The position numbers and the translations under genes were made by a program. A stretch of 5,260 bases of DNA from positions 1 to 5,260 of the forward strand of contig CALALM010000190.1 of NCBI GenBank assembly GCA_937925565.1. Reading direction: 5' to 3'. The notes beneath the pieces are model-generated. The model did no database searches. It was not told the origin of the DNA and worked only from the letters and a program-made list of their open reading frames with translations. The DNA comes from an uncultured Centipeda sp. (GTDB taxonomy: Bacteria > Bacillota > Negativicutes > Selenomonadales > Selenomonadaceae). Of the stretch, positions 1 to 5,260 are shown piece after piece; the stretch's first letter is position 1; every line of letters begins with the position of its first letter.

Positions 1-353
1 TTCGCAACAAGCTTTGCCGAGATCGGCTCACGCCCGCGCGTCTTACGATCCTGACGCGCATAGGCATAGTACGGGACAACCGCCGTAATACTGTGCGCGG
101 ACGCACGCTTGCACGCATCCGTGAGAATCAGCAGCTCCATGAGGTTGTCATTCACGGGAAAGCTCGTCGACTGGATGATGAAGATGTCCTTGCCGCGAAT
201 GCTCTCTTCGATCATCACTTGGATTTCACCGTTGTTGAATTGCCCAACGAATGCCTCGCAGAGAGGTATGCCGATACGATCTGCGATGTCCTTTGCCAAT
301 TGGGGATTTGCGTTCCCCGTCAGGATGCAAACGTTGTCGGTGGGAAAGCTCAT
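1..353 (-). CDS. prs: Ribose-phosphate pyrophosphokinase (PRPP synthetase), N-terminal 117 residues, cut by the window edge
   Basis: This cytoplasmic enzyme transfers pyrophosphate from ATP to ribose 5-phosphate to make PRPP, the precursor of purines, pyrimidines, NAD, histidine and tryptophan. I translated the minus strand from the ATG at 353; the frame is open to the window edge. The visible part shows the class I Prs N-terminal half: TGNANPQLA near residue 12, the ATP-loop segment FNNGEIQV (39-46), [12 protein letters not shown] (52-63), [13 protein letters not shown] (68-80), and the very conserved [20 protein letters not shown] (92-111). The metal-binding His and the PRPP-binding loop lie beyond the window; families are about 310-320 residues, so roughly 200 are missing. 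The loop has Asn where E. coli has Asp (FSDGE), a variant I recall in other class I enzymes. The start is fixed by an AGGAGG at 363-368, nine bases upstream. It lies 137 bases after glmU, with its own candidate promoter. Identity is essentially certain. Confidence 0.97.
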   Translation of the reverse strand, partial: MSFPTDNVCILTGNANPQLAKDIADRIGIPLCEAFVGQFNNGEIQVMIEESIRGKDIFIIQSTSFPVNDNLMELLILTDACKRASAHSITAVVPYYAYARQDRKTRGREPISAKLVA

Positions 354-385
354 TGCTCTGTTCCTCCTAAAAACCAGATGCGTCA

Positions 386-418
386 ACTATAAATAGAATA
401 CACAAATCTATCTATAGT
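386..418 (-). repeat. 33-base inverted repeat over the prs transcription start region (operator or intercistronic hairpin)
   Basis: On the minus strand the arms are ACTATAGATAGA (418-407) and TCTATTTATAGT (397-386), separated by nine bases. Eleven of twelve positions are complementary, and the twelfth is a G-T that would wobble-pair in RNA. The repeat shares three bases with the -10 hexamer and covers the expected start point near 409-410. A transcript from that promoter would therefore lack most of the first arm. This favours a DNA operator, or else a hairpin formed only in read-through RNA from glmU. It is not followed by a T-run on either strand, so it is not an intrinsic terminator. Confidence 0.6.
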
Positions 419-444
419 ATAACACGCGCGGTTTATTTTGGGAA
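416..444 (-). promoter_or_regulatory. Candidate sigma-A promoter for prs (extended -10)
   Basis: On the minus strand, TATACT (416-421) is preceded by TGT (422-424), giving an extended -10. A TTCCCA -35-like hexamer lies at 439-444, exactly 17 bases away. Transcription would begin near 409-410, leaving an untranslated leader of about 56 bases before the prs ATG. The -10 matches the consensus at 5 of 6 positions and the -35 at 4 of 6. The promoter sits in the only sizeable gap downstream of ispE, which fits prs being expressed partly independently of glmU. Inferred from sequence alone. Confidence 0.5.
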
Positions 445-464
445 GAGCGTTACTCTGCCTTTTT
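441..464 (+). terminator. Weak terminator-like hairpin with T-tract, plus-strand orientation
   Basis: GGAAGAG (441-447) can pair with CTCTGCC (453-459) with one A/G mismatch around the loop CGTTA, and TTTTT follows at 460-464. Read on the plus strand this has the shape of a short intrinsic terminator; on the minus strand there is no T-run after it, so it would not end glmU transcripts. It could block antisense RNA from running into glmU. Alternatively it may simply be a dyad overlapping the prs -35 (439-444). The stem is short, so confidence is low. Confidence 0.22.
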
Positions 465-485
465 CACAGTGTTCAGAACTATGTG
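465..485. repeat. 21-base imperfect palindrome just after glmU
   Basis: The 21-base element is centred on 475. Outer CACA/TGTG and inner GTTC/GAAC blocks are symmetric, with two unpaired positions on each side between them. With only a single central base the inner arms cannot close fully as an RNA hairpin, so if it matters it is more likely a protein-binding site. It lies 21 bases upstream of the prs -35, six bases after the glmU stop. It may be chance. Confidence 0.25.
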
Positions 486-490
486 GAGTC

Positions 491-1855
491 TCATTTTCGT
501 TTATCGTGCCAGCCCTCGATCTCCTTCTGGCGGGCACGCGCAACGGAGAGTGTCCCGGCGGGCACATCGCGTGTGATCGTGGAACCCGCCGCAACATAGG
601 CCCCCTCGCCTACCGTGACAGGTGCCACAAGGTTGGAGTTGCAGCCGACAAAAGCATTGTCCTCGATGACTGTACGGAATTTATTCTTGCCATCATAGTT
701 GACCGTGATCGTACCGCAGCCCATGTTGACGTTCGTGCCCAGATCGCAGTCCCCGATGTAGGAGAGATGAGGCAGCTTCGCTCCTGTGCCGATGTTGGAG
801 TTCTTGACCTCGACAAAATTGCCCATCTTCACACCCGTACCGATATGGCTGTCCGGACGGATGTGGTTGAACTGCCCGAGATCCACACCGCTCTCGATCT
901 CGGCATCATGTGCATAGACATAGTGTGCCTTCACGCCGTCGCCAATGACCGTATTCTGAAAGCGTACATGGGGACCGATGCAGCAGTCTTCGCCGATCAC
1001 CGTGAATCCCTCGAGGAACGTAAACGGATAGATGACGGTATCCATGCCGACGCGCACCTCAGCGTCGATGAACGTCGTATGCGGGTCGATGATCGTCACG
1101 CCGTCCGCCATCAGTTCCTCAACCTTGCGGCGACGCAGGATACGCTCTGCCACGGCAAGCTGGCTGCGCGAATTGATACCGAGCGTGCTCTCGTAGTTGT
1201 CCGCAACGACCGCCCAGATCTTTTCACCCGCATCGCGGAGGATGCCGAGCACATCGGGGAGATAGTATTCACCCTGCGCGTTGTCGTTCGTCACCTTTGC
1301 CAGTGCCGAGAACAGCGCCTGCGCATCGAAGCAGTAAATCCCCGCGTTGACCTCGTGAATCTCACGCTCCTCCGGCGTTGCATCCTTGTGCTCGACAATC
1401 TTCAAAACCTCGCCGCTTTCACGGCGGACAATACGACCATAGCCCTTCGCATTCGGCATGATCGCCGTAAGGACAGTCGCCTTTGCGCCCGCGTTTACAT
1501 GCTCTTCATGGAAGCGTGCCAGAAGTTCCGCCGTCAGGAGTGGCGTATCCCCACAGAGCACCATGATCGTCCCACGCTCGCCGGCGAGCAATTCCTTCGC
1601 CTGCAGGACTGCATGCCCCGTGCCGAGCTGCTCACGCTGCTCTACATACTCCACACTGTCTCCGATTGCCGCACGAACGACCTCGCCGCCAAAGCCCGTC
1701 ACGACGATGTTGCGCCGCGCGCCCGCCGCGTCTGCAGCGTCGATGACATGCTGCAGCATGGGCTTGCCCGCTGCGCGGTGCAGCACCTTCGGCAGCTTGG
1801 ACTTCATGCGTGTACCCTTACCCGCTGCCAATATGACCGTAACGAAATCCAACAT
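491..1855 (-). CDS. glmU: Bifunctional N-acetylglucosamine-1-phosphate uridyltransferase / glucosamine-1-phosphate acetyltransferase
   Basis: GlmU acetylates glucosamine-1-phosphate with acetyl-CoA and then couples it to UTP, giving UDP-GlcNAc for peptidoglycan and LPS in the cytoplasm. At 454 residues it matches the usual full length (E. coli 456). The N-terminal uridyltransferase domain (about 1-230) has the nucleotide loop LAAGKGTRMKSKLPK (9-23), QLGTGHA (76-82), CGDTPLL with metal ligand Asp103, GYGRIV (138-143), EVNAGIY (168-174) and LGINSR with Asn228 as the second metal ligand. The C-terminal left-handed beta-helix (about 250-430) shows hexapeptide repeats and the acetyltransferase residues at the E. 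coli numbers: Arg333, Lys351, His363, Tyr366, Asn386 and Lys392. No key residue is missing. The ATG at 1855 follows GGGAGG (1861-1866) by five bases. It starts 26 bases after the gntR stop, so the two are almost surely cotranscribed. Confidence 0.98.
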   Translation of the reverse strand: MLDFVTVILAAGKGTRMKSKLPKVLHRAAGKPMLQHVIDAADAAGARRNIVVTGFGGEVVRAAIGDSVEYVEQREQLGTGHAVLQAKELLAGERGTIMVLCGDTPLLTAELLARFHEEHVNAGAKATVLTAIMPNAKGYGRIVRRESGEVLKIVEHKDATPEEREIHEVNAGIYCFDAQALFSALAKVTNDNAQGEYYLPDVLGILRDAGEKIWAVVADNYESTLGINSRSQLAVAERILRRRKVEELMADGVTIIDPHTTFIDAEVRVGMDTVIYPFTFLEGFTVIGEDCCIGPHVRFQNTVIGDGVKAHYVYAHDAEIESGVDLGQFNHIRPDSHIGTGVKMGNFVEVKNSNIGTGAKLPHLSYIGDCDLGTNVNMGCGTITVNYDGKNKFRTVIEDNAFVGCNSNLVAPVTVGEGAYVAAGSTITRDVPAGTLSVARARQKEIEGWHDKRK

Positions 1856-1881
1856 ATGTTCCTCCCGTTCTCCGAAATCGC

Positions 1882-2619
1882 CTACTCGGCAGTTTCCTTA
1901 CTCTTTTTATGCTTTCGTTTTACAATACTTGTCCCCGTCTTTTTTTCCTGCTCCTCAATAGCATAAAGCAGTGTCTCCTCAGAGTTCTCCATATGCTTTG
2001 CGCCAACCTTGCGGGCATTACGGGCATCCCCGGAGCCGATCGCATCCACAATTGCACGATGTTCCTCGAGGGTAGCCTTGAGGCGCCCCGGATAAGACAT
2101 GGAAATCGTGCGGAAACGCGTGAGCTGCTCGCGCAGATTGCCGATAATCGCAAGCAGACGATTATTTCGCGCAGCCTGATAGAGAAGTTCATGGAACTCA
2201 ATGTCCGCCTGCACGATACGTTCCATATCGTGCTCCTCAATGGCGCGTCCGATGGCGACAAGGAGGCGTTCCAAACGCTCCTGTTCCTCATCGGTAATGC
2301 GCTCCGCTGCAAGCTCACAGGCAAGTGCCTCGAGCGCCGCACGAATCTCGAAGATCTCATTGATGTCGCGGATGGATACGCTCGCGACATAGGCACCGCG
2401 CCGGGGCACGGTGACGACATAGCCCTCCTGCTCGAGCTTGCGAATCGCCTCGCGTACGGGCGTACGACTGACAAGCAATTCATCCGCGAGATCGTTCTCC
2501 TTGAGCCATTCGCCCGGCTTCAAAACCCCACTGCGAATGGCGTCGCGAAGAACCTCGCAGACAATTTCACGAAGCGGCTGATAGCTGTTCACAACAACCG
2601 GTGATAGTTTTCCTTCCAT
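1882..2619 (-). CDS. GntR-family transcriptional regulator, FadR/FCD subfamily
   Basis: A 245-residue DNA-binding regulator of normal length for the FCD group. The winged helix-turn-helix occupies about residues 12-80: helices around LREIVCEVLRDAIRSG, the recognition segment VSRTPVREAIRKLEQEGYV (50-68), and the wing PRRGAYV (72-78). The all-helical effector domain follows (about 85-225). It has the metal/ligand residues typical of FCD proteins: Asp139 and His143 (DIEFHELLY), His187 (EEHRAIVDAI) and His209 (AKHMENS). Such domains usually bind a metal plus a small carboxylate. The last 20 residues form a Lys/Arg-rich, charged tail (KRKHKKSK) that may be disordered. The ATG at 2619 is preceded by an AGAGGG at 2629-2634 with nine bases of spacing. 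It lies between ispE and glmU, where many Firmicutes have purR. Ligand and targets cannot be read from the sequence; regulation of its own operon or of prs is a guess. Confidence 0.93.
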   Translation of the reverse strand: MEGKLSPVVVNSYQPLREIVCEVLRDAIRSGVLKPGEWLKENDLADELLVSRTPVREAIRKLEQEGYVVTVPRRGAYVASVSIRDINEIFEIRAALEALACELAAERITDEEQERLERLLVAIGRAIEEHDMERIVQADIEFHELLYQAARNNRLLAIIGNLREQLTRFRTISMSYPGRLKATLEEHRAIVDAIGSGDARNARKVGAKHMENSEETLLYAIEEQEKKTGTSIVKRKHKKSKETAE

Positions 2620-2638
2620 ACTGATTATCCCTCTGGTT

Positions 2639-3505
2639 CTACTGCCGACGAAATCTGCCTGCGGTACGTGTCAGATGCACCTCAGCGTCGGTCTCAAGGC
2701 GGAATGCCTCTGCTGCGTCTGCCGCCGTACGCTCGTCTGTAAAAAGCCCAAACACGGTCGGACCGCTGCCTGACATCATCGCACAGATGGCGCCATGCTC
2801 CTGCATGCGTGCACGATAGTCGCCGATCACGGGATGTACTGCCTCCGTCACAGGTTCGAGCACATTGCAGATCAGGTCTGCGCAGCGCGTTCGATCACCG
2901 CGTGCGAGTGCATCCAAGAACGCTGCATTGTTCGGATGATATTCCGGTGGATGTGCGTCATAGCTGCGATATGCCCACGGGGTCGATACAGAAACCTGTG
3001 GCTTTGCGAGCACAATGGGCGTCTCCGGGAAGTCTGCAACCCGCCGCATTATCTCACCGCGCCCTGTTGCAAAAATCGTTCCACCCATGAGGGAAAAGGG
3101 GATATCAGAGCCGATCTGCGCGCCGAGAGCACAGAGTTCTGCGTCCGAGAGTCCAAGACCATAGAGTTCATTCATCCCGCGCAGGGTCGCTGCCGCATCG
3201 GCACTGCCTCCCGCAAGTCCCGCAGCGACAGGGATACGCTTTGCAATGTCGATATGGACACCGCCGCGAACGCCGCACTCTTTCATGACGAGTGCCGCCG
3301 CACGATGAGCGAGATTGCGCTCATCTGCCTCCAGTCCCGGCAGATCCACGGTCAGCGTGATTCCCTCCTCCTGCCGCGTCAGCGTGAGTGTGTCGGCGAG
3401 CGCAAGGGACTGCATGACAGTCGCGATCTCGTGATAGCCGTCATCCCGAAGCCCCAGAATGTCGAGCGTCAAATTGATCTTCGCCCGTCCGAGAATCATC
3501 ACCAT
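2639..3505 (-). CDS. ispE: 4-diphosphocytidyl-2-C-methyl-D-erythritol kinase
   Basis: IspE phosphorylates CDP-methylerythritol with ATP in the MEP route to isoprenoids, hence to quinones and the undecaprenyl carrier. The 288-residue protein is of normal length and has the three GHMP-kinase signatures: GRAKINLTLDI (6-16, catalytic-region Lys9), the ATP loop IPVAAGLAGGSADAAATL (91-108), and MSGSGPTVFGLF (244-255). The likely catalytic Asp is Asp134 in IGSDIPF; VSTPWAY (173-179) is the usual substrate-side segment. The ATG at 3505 is chosen because an in-frame TGA lies at 3512-3514, so no longer start is possible. GGAGG at 3517-3521 gives 11 bases of spacing; an alternative ATG two codons in (3499) would be 17 bases away. 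The stop is 19 bases before gntR, indicating a shared transcript. The leader is unusually structured. Confidence 0.97.
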   Translation of the reverse strand: MVMILGRAKINLTLDILGLRDDGYHEIATVMQSLALADTLTLTRQEEGITLTVDLPGLEADERNLAHRAAALVMKECGVRGGVHIDIAKRIPVAAGLAGGSADAAATLRGMNELYGLGLSDAELCALGAQIGSDIPFSLMGGTIFATGRGEIMRRVADFPETPIVLAKPQVSVSTPWAYRSYDAHPPEYHPNNAAFLDALARGDRTRCADLICNVLEPVTEAVHPVIGDYRARMQEHGAICAMMSGSGPTVFGLFTDERTAADAAEAFRLETDAEVHLTRTAGRFRRQ

Positions 3506-3541
3506 AGGAAGTCATTCCTCCATTGTCTTGGGAAAACAATG
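3506..3541 (-). promoter_or_regulatory. Tandem hairpins in the ispE leader, the second covering the Shine-Dalgarno
   Basis: In the minus-strand RNA the first hairpin (3541-3521) pairs CAUUGUUUU with AAGACAAUG around a CCC loop: nine pairs, one of them G-U. The second (3519-3506) pairs AGGAA with UUCCU around the loop UGAC. Its first arm includes three bases of the ispE Shine-Dalgarno GGAGG (3521-3517), and its second arm abuts the AUG at 3505. If both fold, ribosome access to ispE would be reduced. Neither resembles a riboswitch class I recognise. Folding is inferred by eye, without energy calculation. Confidence 0.45.
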
Positions 3542-3556
3542 TATGCCGCTTCGCAT
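3512..3556 (-). CDS. Possible 14-residue leader ORF upstream of ispE
   Basis: ATG at 3556 opens a 14-codon frame, MRSGIHCFPKTMEE, ending at TGA 3514-3512, six bases before the ispE ATG and in the same frame. A GAAGGA at 3572-3567 lies ten bases upstream, a workable ribosome binding site. Its codons run through the first leader hairpin, and its stop falls in the loop of the second. A ribosome translating it would open both hairpins and end at the ispE start. It matches no family I know. A competing 40-codon frame starts at 3563 or 3560 and runs into ispE. Such short frames arise by chance, so confidence is low. Confidence 0.25.
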   Translation of the reverse strand: MRSGIHCFPKTMEE

Positions 3557-3579
3557 TCATCATCTTTCCTTCTATTTCC

Positions 3580-3608
3580 AGATTAACAGGATTTGCAGTT
3601 ATATTCAA
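3580..3608 (-). promoter_or_regulatory. Candidate promoter for the ispE-gntR-glmU unit
   Basis: On the minus strand TTGAAT (3603-3608) and TAATCT (3580-3585) are 17 bases apart, with TGT (3586-3588) directly before the -10. Matches to consensus are only 4 of 6 and 3 of 6, helped by the extended -10. Transcription would start near 3573-3574, leaving a leader of about 70 bases. That start lies at or only a base or two before the possible ribosome binding site of the leader ORF (3572-3567), which weakens the pairing of this promoter with that ORF. No intrinsic terminator separates priA from ispE, so read-through from priA is also possible. Confidence 0.3.
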
Positions 3609-3622
3609 TAGATTTTTCTATT
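3607..3622. repeat. AT-only inverted repeat just after priA
   Basis: AATAGA (3607-3612) and TCTATT (3617-3622) are perfectly complementary around four T residues. The element begins five bases after the priA stop and overlaps the candidate -35 of ispE by two bases. The stem holds a single G-C pair and no clear T-run follows on the minus strand, so it is a poor terminator. The same ATAGA/TCTAT half-sites recur in the dyad at the prs promoter with a wider spacer. Confidence 0.3.
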
Positions 3623-3627
3623 ATTTC

Positions 3628-5260
3628 TCAAAAAATTACAACGGGATCCATGTCGATTGCAATGTCATCGCGCAGATGAATGCTACGCTCCCGCAGAAAT
3701 GCCTGTATCTCCGCAAGTGCATCCGTCTTGATGAGGACGATGAAGCGATAAGCGCCGCGTTCCTTTTCGATCAGGGCGGGCGATGGTCCGATCACCATAC
3801 AGCCCGCGCGCCCCGCAAATGTGTTTTGAAAGGATGCAGCAAAAGTATTTGCCTCGTTCCATACGCGTTCGCGGTTCGGATCGTGAAAGAGCAGCTTTAC
3901 AAGGCGACTGAACGGTGGATAGAAGAGTTCACGGCGCAGCGCAAGCTCCTGCTCTGCAAACGCCTCGTAGTCCTGCCGGATGGCGGTCTTTACAGCATAA
4001 TGCTCGGGGTTATAGGTCTGCACGATAACCTCGCCACGTGCACCATGCCGTCCCGCACGTCCTGCCGTCTGCGTGATGAGCATGAAGCAGCGCTCTGCGG
4101 CACGAAAGTCCGGCAGGTTGAGACTTGCGTCCGCGCTGACGATGCCGACAGATTGAACACCGGGCAGATCATGTCCCTTTGCGACCATCTGTGTGCCGAG
4201 CAGAATATCGAAATCTCGCCTGCGAAACTTCGTCAGAATCTCCTCATGCGCAAGCTTGCGTCCTGTCGTATCGCGATCCATACGCACAATCCGCGCCTCC
4301 GGGAGCAGCTGCCGGAGTTCCTCTTCGAGCTTCTCCGTGCCTGAGCCGAAGTATTTGATGTAGCGGCTCCCACACTGCGGACAGATCTCGGGCACAGGTG
4401 CGCGCAGATCACAGTGATGACACACGAGCGTTCCGTTTGCGTGGTAGACAAGCGGCAGTGAGCACTGCGCGCAGGTGATGACCGCACCGCAGGAGCGGCA
4501 CATGATGAAGGTTGCGTATCCACGTCGATTCAACATGATGATCGCCTGTTCACAGCGCGCAAGCGTCTCAGTAAGGAGCTCACGCAGCGGAAGTGAGATG
4601 ACTGTGCGCCGACCGCGCCGCAGCTCCTCGCGCATATCGACGGCACGCACCTTCGGCAGCGGTTGACTCCCGATGCGCTCGGGCATCGAAAGAAGTGTCA
4701 GCTCACCCCCCCGCCCTCGTGCATAGGACTCAAGCGATGGTGTCGCACTGCCGAGTACGAGGAGTGCCTCATGCCGCCGCGCGAAGATCTCCGCGACCAC
4801 ACGCGCATGATAGCGCGGTGACTCGTCCTGCTTATAGGACATATCCTGCTCCTCATCGAGGATGATGGCTCCGACATTCTCAGCGGGTGTAAAGAGCGCC
4901 GAGCGTGCACCGATGATGATGCCCGCTTCCCCGCGTCGCACACGAAAGATCGAATCGTTCCGCTCGGCATGTGAAAGCTGACTGTGCAGAACGACAATGT
5001 CATGGGCAAAGACTTTTTGAAATTCTGTGATAAGCTGCCCCGTGAGGGCAATCTCCGGCACGAGCACAATAACCTGCCGTCCCGCCGCACGCACGGCGCG
5101 TGCCGTCTCGATATAGACGCGTGTCTTGCCGCTGCCCGTCACACCGTGCAGCAGAAAGCCCCGAAAGCCGCCCGCTGCAATTCCTGCGCGCAGCGCATCA
5201 GCAGCCGTCTGCTGCGCCGCAGTCAACTCCTCCGCACGCATGGTCTCCGTCCCTGCTCCA
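3628..5260 (-). CDS. priA: Primosomal replication-restart helicase PriA, C-terminal 543 residues; start lies outside the window
   Basis: PriA recognises stalled forks, unwinds the lagging-strand arm and loads the replicative helicase. Numbering from the Met at 5241, helicase motifs are Walker A GVTGSGKT (33-40), VPEIALT (61-67), motif II DEEQD (129-133), GSATPSLES (164-172), LLGTQMVAKGHD (347-358) and QTAGRAGR (391-398). The PriA zinc-binding insert is intact, with eight Cys in CxxC pairs: 248/251, 257/260, 274/277, 287/290. The aromatic-rich loop region SYKQDESPRYHAR follows motif II. The C-terminal domain (about 430-537) ends normally at IDMDPVVIF. The Met at 5241 is probably internal: six in-frame codons upstream are open to the edge, and PriA proteins of about 730-800 residues carry an N-terminal 3'-DNA-binding and winged-helix region of about 200 residues before Walker A. 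Motif II has Gln where PriA normally has His. It lies 122 bases upstream of ispE on the same strand. Confidence 0.97.
   Translation of the reverse strand, partial: GAGTETMRAEELTAAQQTAADALRAGIAAGGFRGFLLHGVTGSGKTRVYIETARAVRAAGRQVIVLVPEIALTGQLITEFQKVFAHDIVVLHSQLSHAERNDSIFRVRRGEAGIIIGARSALFTPAENVGAIILDEEQDMSYKQDESPRYHARVVAEIFARRHEALLVLGSATPSLESYARGRGGELTLLSMPERIGSQPLPKVRAVDMREELRRGRRTVISLPLRELLTETLARCEQAIIMLNRRGYATFIMCRSCGAVITCAQCSLPLVYHANGTLVCHHCDLRAPVPEICPQCGSRYIKYFGSGTEKLEEELRQLLPEARIVRMDRDTTGRKLAHEEILTKFRRRDFDILLGTQMVAKGHDLPGVQSVGIVSADASLNLPDFRAAERCFMLITQTAGRAGRHGARGEVIVQTYNPEHYAVKTAIRQDYEAFAEQELALRRELFYPPFSRLVKLLFHDPNRERVWNEANTFAASFQNTFAGRAGCMVIGPSPALIEKERGAYRFIVLIKTDALAEIQAFLRERSIHLRDDIAIDMDPVVIF

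Noticed and set aside
381..386. TTGACG on the minus strand as a -35 for prs
   Set aside because: A matching -10 would fall on the ribosome binding site and start codon, leaving no leader; the upstream extended -10 is more plausible.
1851..1860. Perfect 10-base palindrome AACATATGTT over the glmU start codon
   Set aside because: Ten-base palindromes around an ATG preceded by CAT arise easily by chance, and no wider symmetry surrounds it.
506..1966. 486-codon open frame on the plus strand opposite glmU
   Set aside because: It lies over glmU and the end of gntR, both with full-length conserved products. Its translation shows no recognisable domain and has the Arg/His/Asp-rich make-up of a GC-rich antisense shadow.
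1909..2604. 231-codon plus-strand frame opposite gntR
   Set aside because: It mirrors the regulator gene, has no recognisable motif, and the minus-strand product is a clear GntR protein.
3441..3563. 40-codon minus-strand frame starting at 3563 or 3560, overlapping the start of ispE out of frame
   Set aside because: It has an RBS-like AAGGA nearby but runs into ispE in another frame and resembles no known small protein. The shorter in-phase leader ORF fits the hairpins better, and neither is proven.
2795..3586. 263-codon plus-strand frame opposite ispE
   Set aside because: It is an antisense shadow of ispE with no domain; the minus-strand frame carries all GHMP-kinase motifs.
3523..4344. 273-codon plus-strand frame spanning the ispE leader and the priA 3' end
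   Set aside because: It is antisense to priA beyond the gap and shows no recognisable domain. The hydrophobic start is the AT-rich gap read in translation.
3628..5241. The ATG at 5241 as the true priA start
   Set aside because: The frame stays open to the window edge, and a protein starting here would lack the N-terminal DNA-binding region usual for PriA.

Overview
The window reads as a compact housekeeping stretch of a bacterial chromosome, with every real gene on the minus strand (reading from high to low coordinates): priA (3' part) > ispE > a GntR/FadR-type regulator > glmU > prs (5' part). The DNA is GC-rich in the genes, with strong GGAGG-type ribosome binding sites. The order ispE - regulator - glmU - prs resembles the Firmicutes ispE-purR-spoVG-glmU-prs neighbourhood. 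Together with the protein character this suggests a Gram-negative-walled Firmicute of the Negativicutes (Selenomonas-like). That placement is inference from memory, not a database result.

Layout. 5260-3628: the C-terminal two thirds or so of the primosomal helicase PriA; its start lies outside the window. 3627-3506: a 122-base AT-rich gap with a candidate promoter, a possible 14-codon leader ORF and two tandem hairpins, the second of which pairs part of the ispE Shine-Dalgarno. 3505-2639: IspE (isoprenoid precursor synthesis). 2619-1882: FCD-domain GntR regulator, 19 bases after ispE. 1855-491: GlmU (UDP-GlcNAc synthesis), 26 bases after the regulator. 490-354: a 137-base gap with a candidate extended -10 promoter for prs and several dyads, including a striking 33-base inverted repeat (12-base arms) over the expected transcription start. 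353-1: the first 117 residues of ribose-phosphate pyrophosphokinase (Prs).

How the genes fit together. IspE supplies isoprenoid precursors, including those for the undecaprenyl carrier. GlmU makes the UDP-GlcNAc from which peptidoglycan and LPS are built. Prs makes PRPP for nucleotide synthesis. The tight spacing of ispE-gntR-glmU indicates one transcript carrying its own, probably metabolite-responsive, regulator; prs appears to have an additional promoter of its own.

I see no mobile element, CRISPR array, tRNA/rRNA or defence system. The best candidates for something undescribed are regulatory: the dyad at the prs promoter, the structured ispE leader, and the FadR-type regulator sitting where relatives have PurR.
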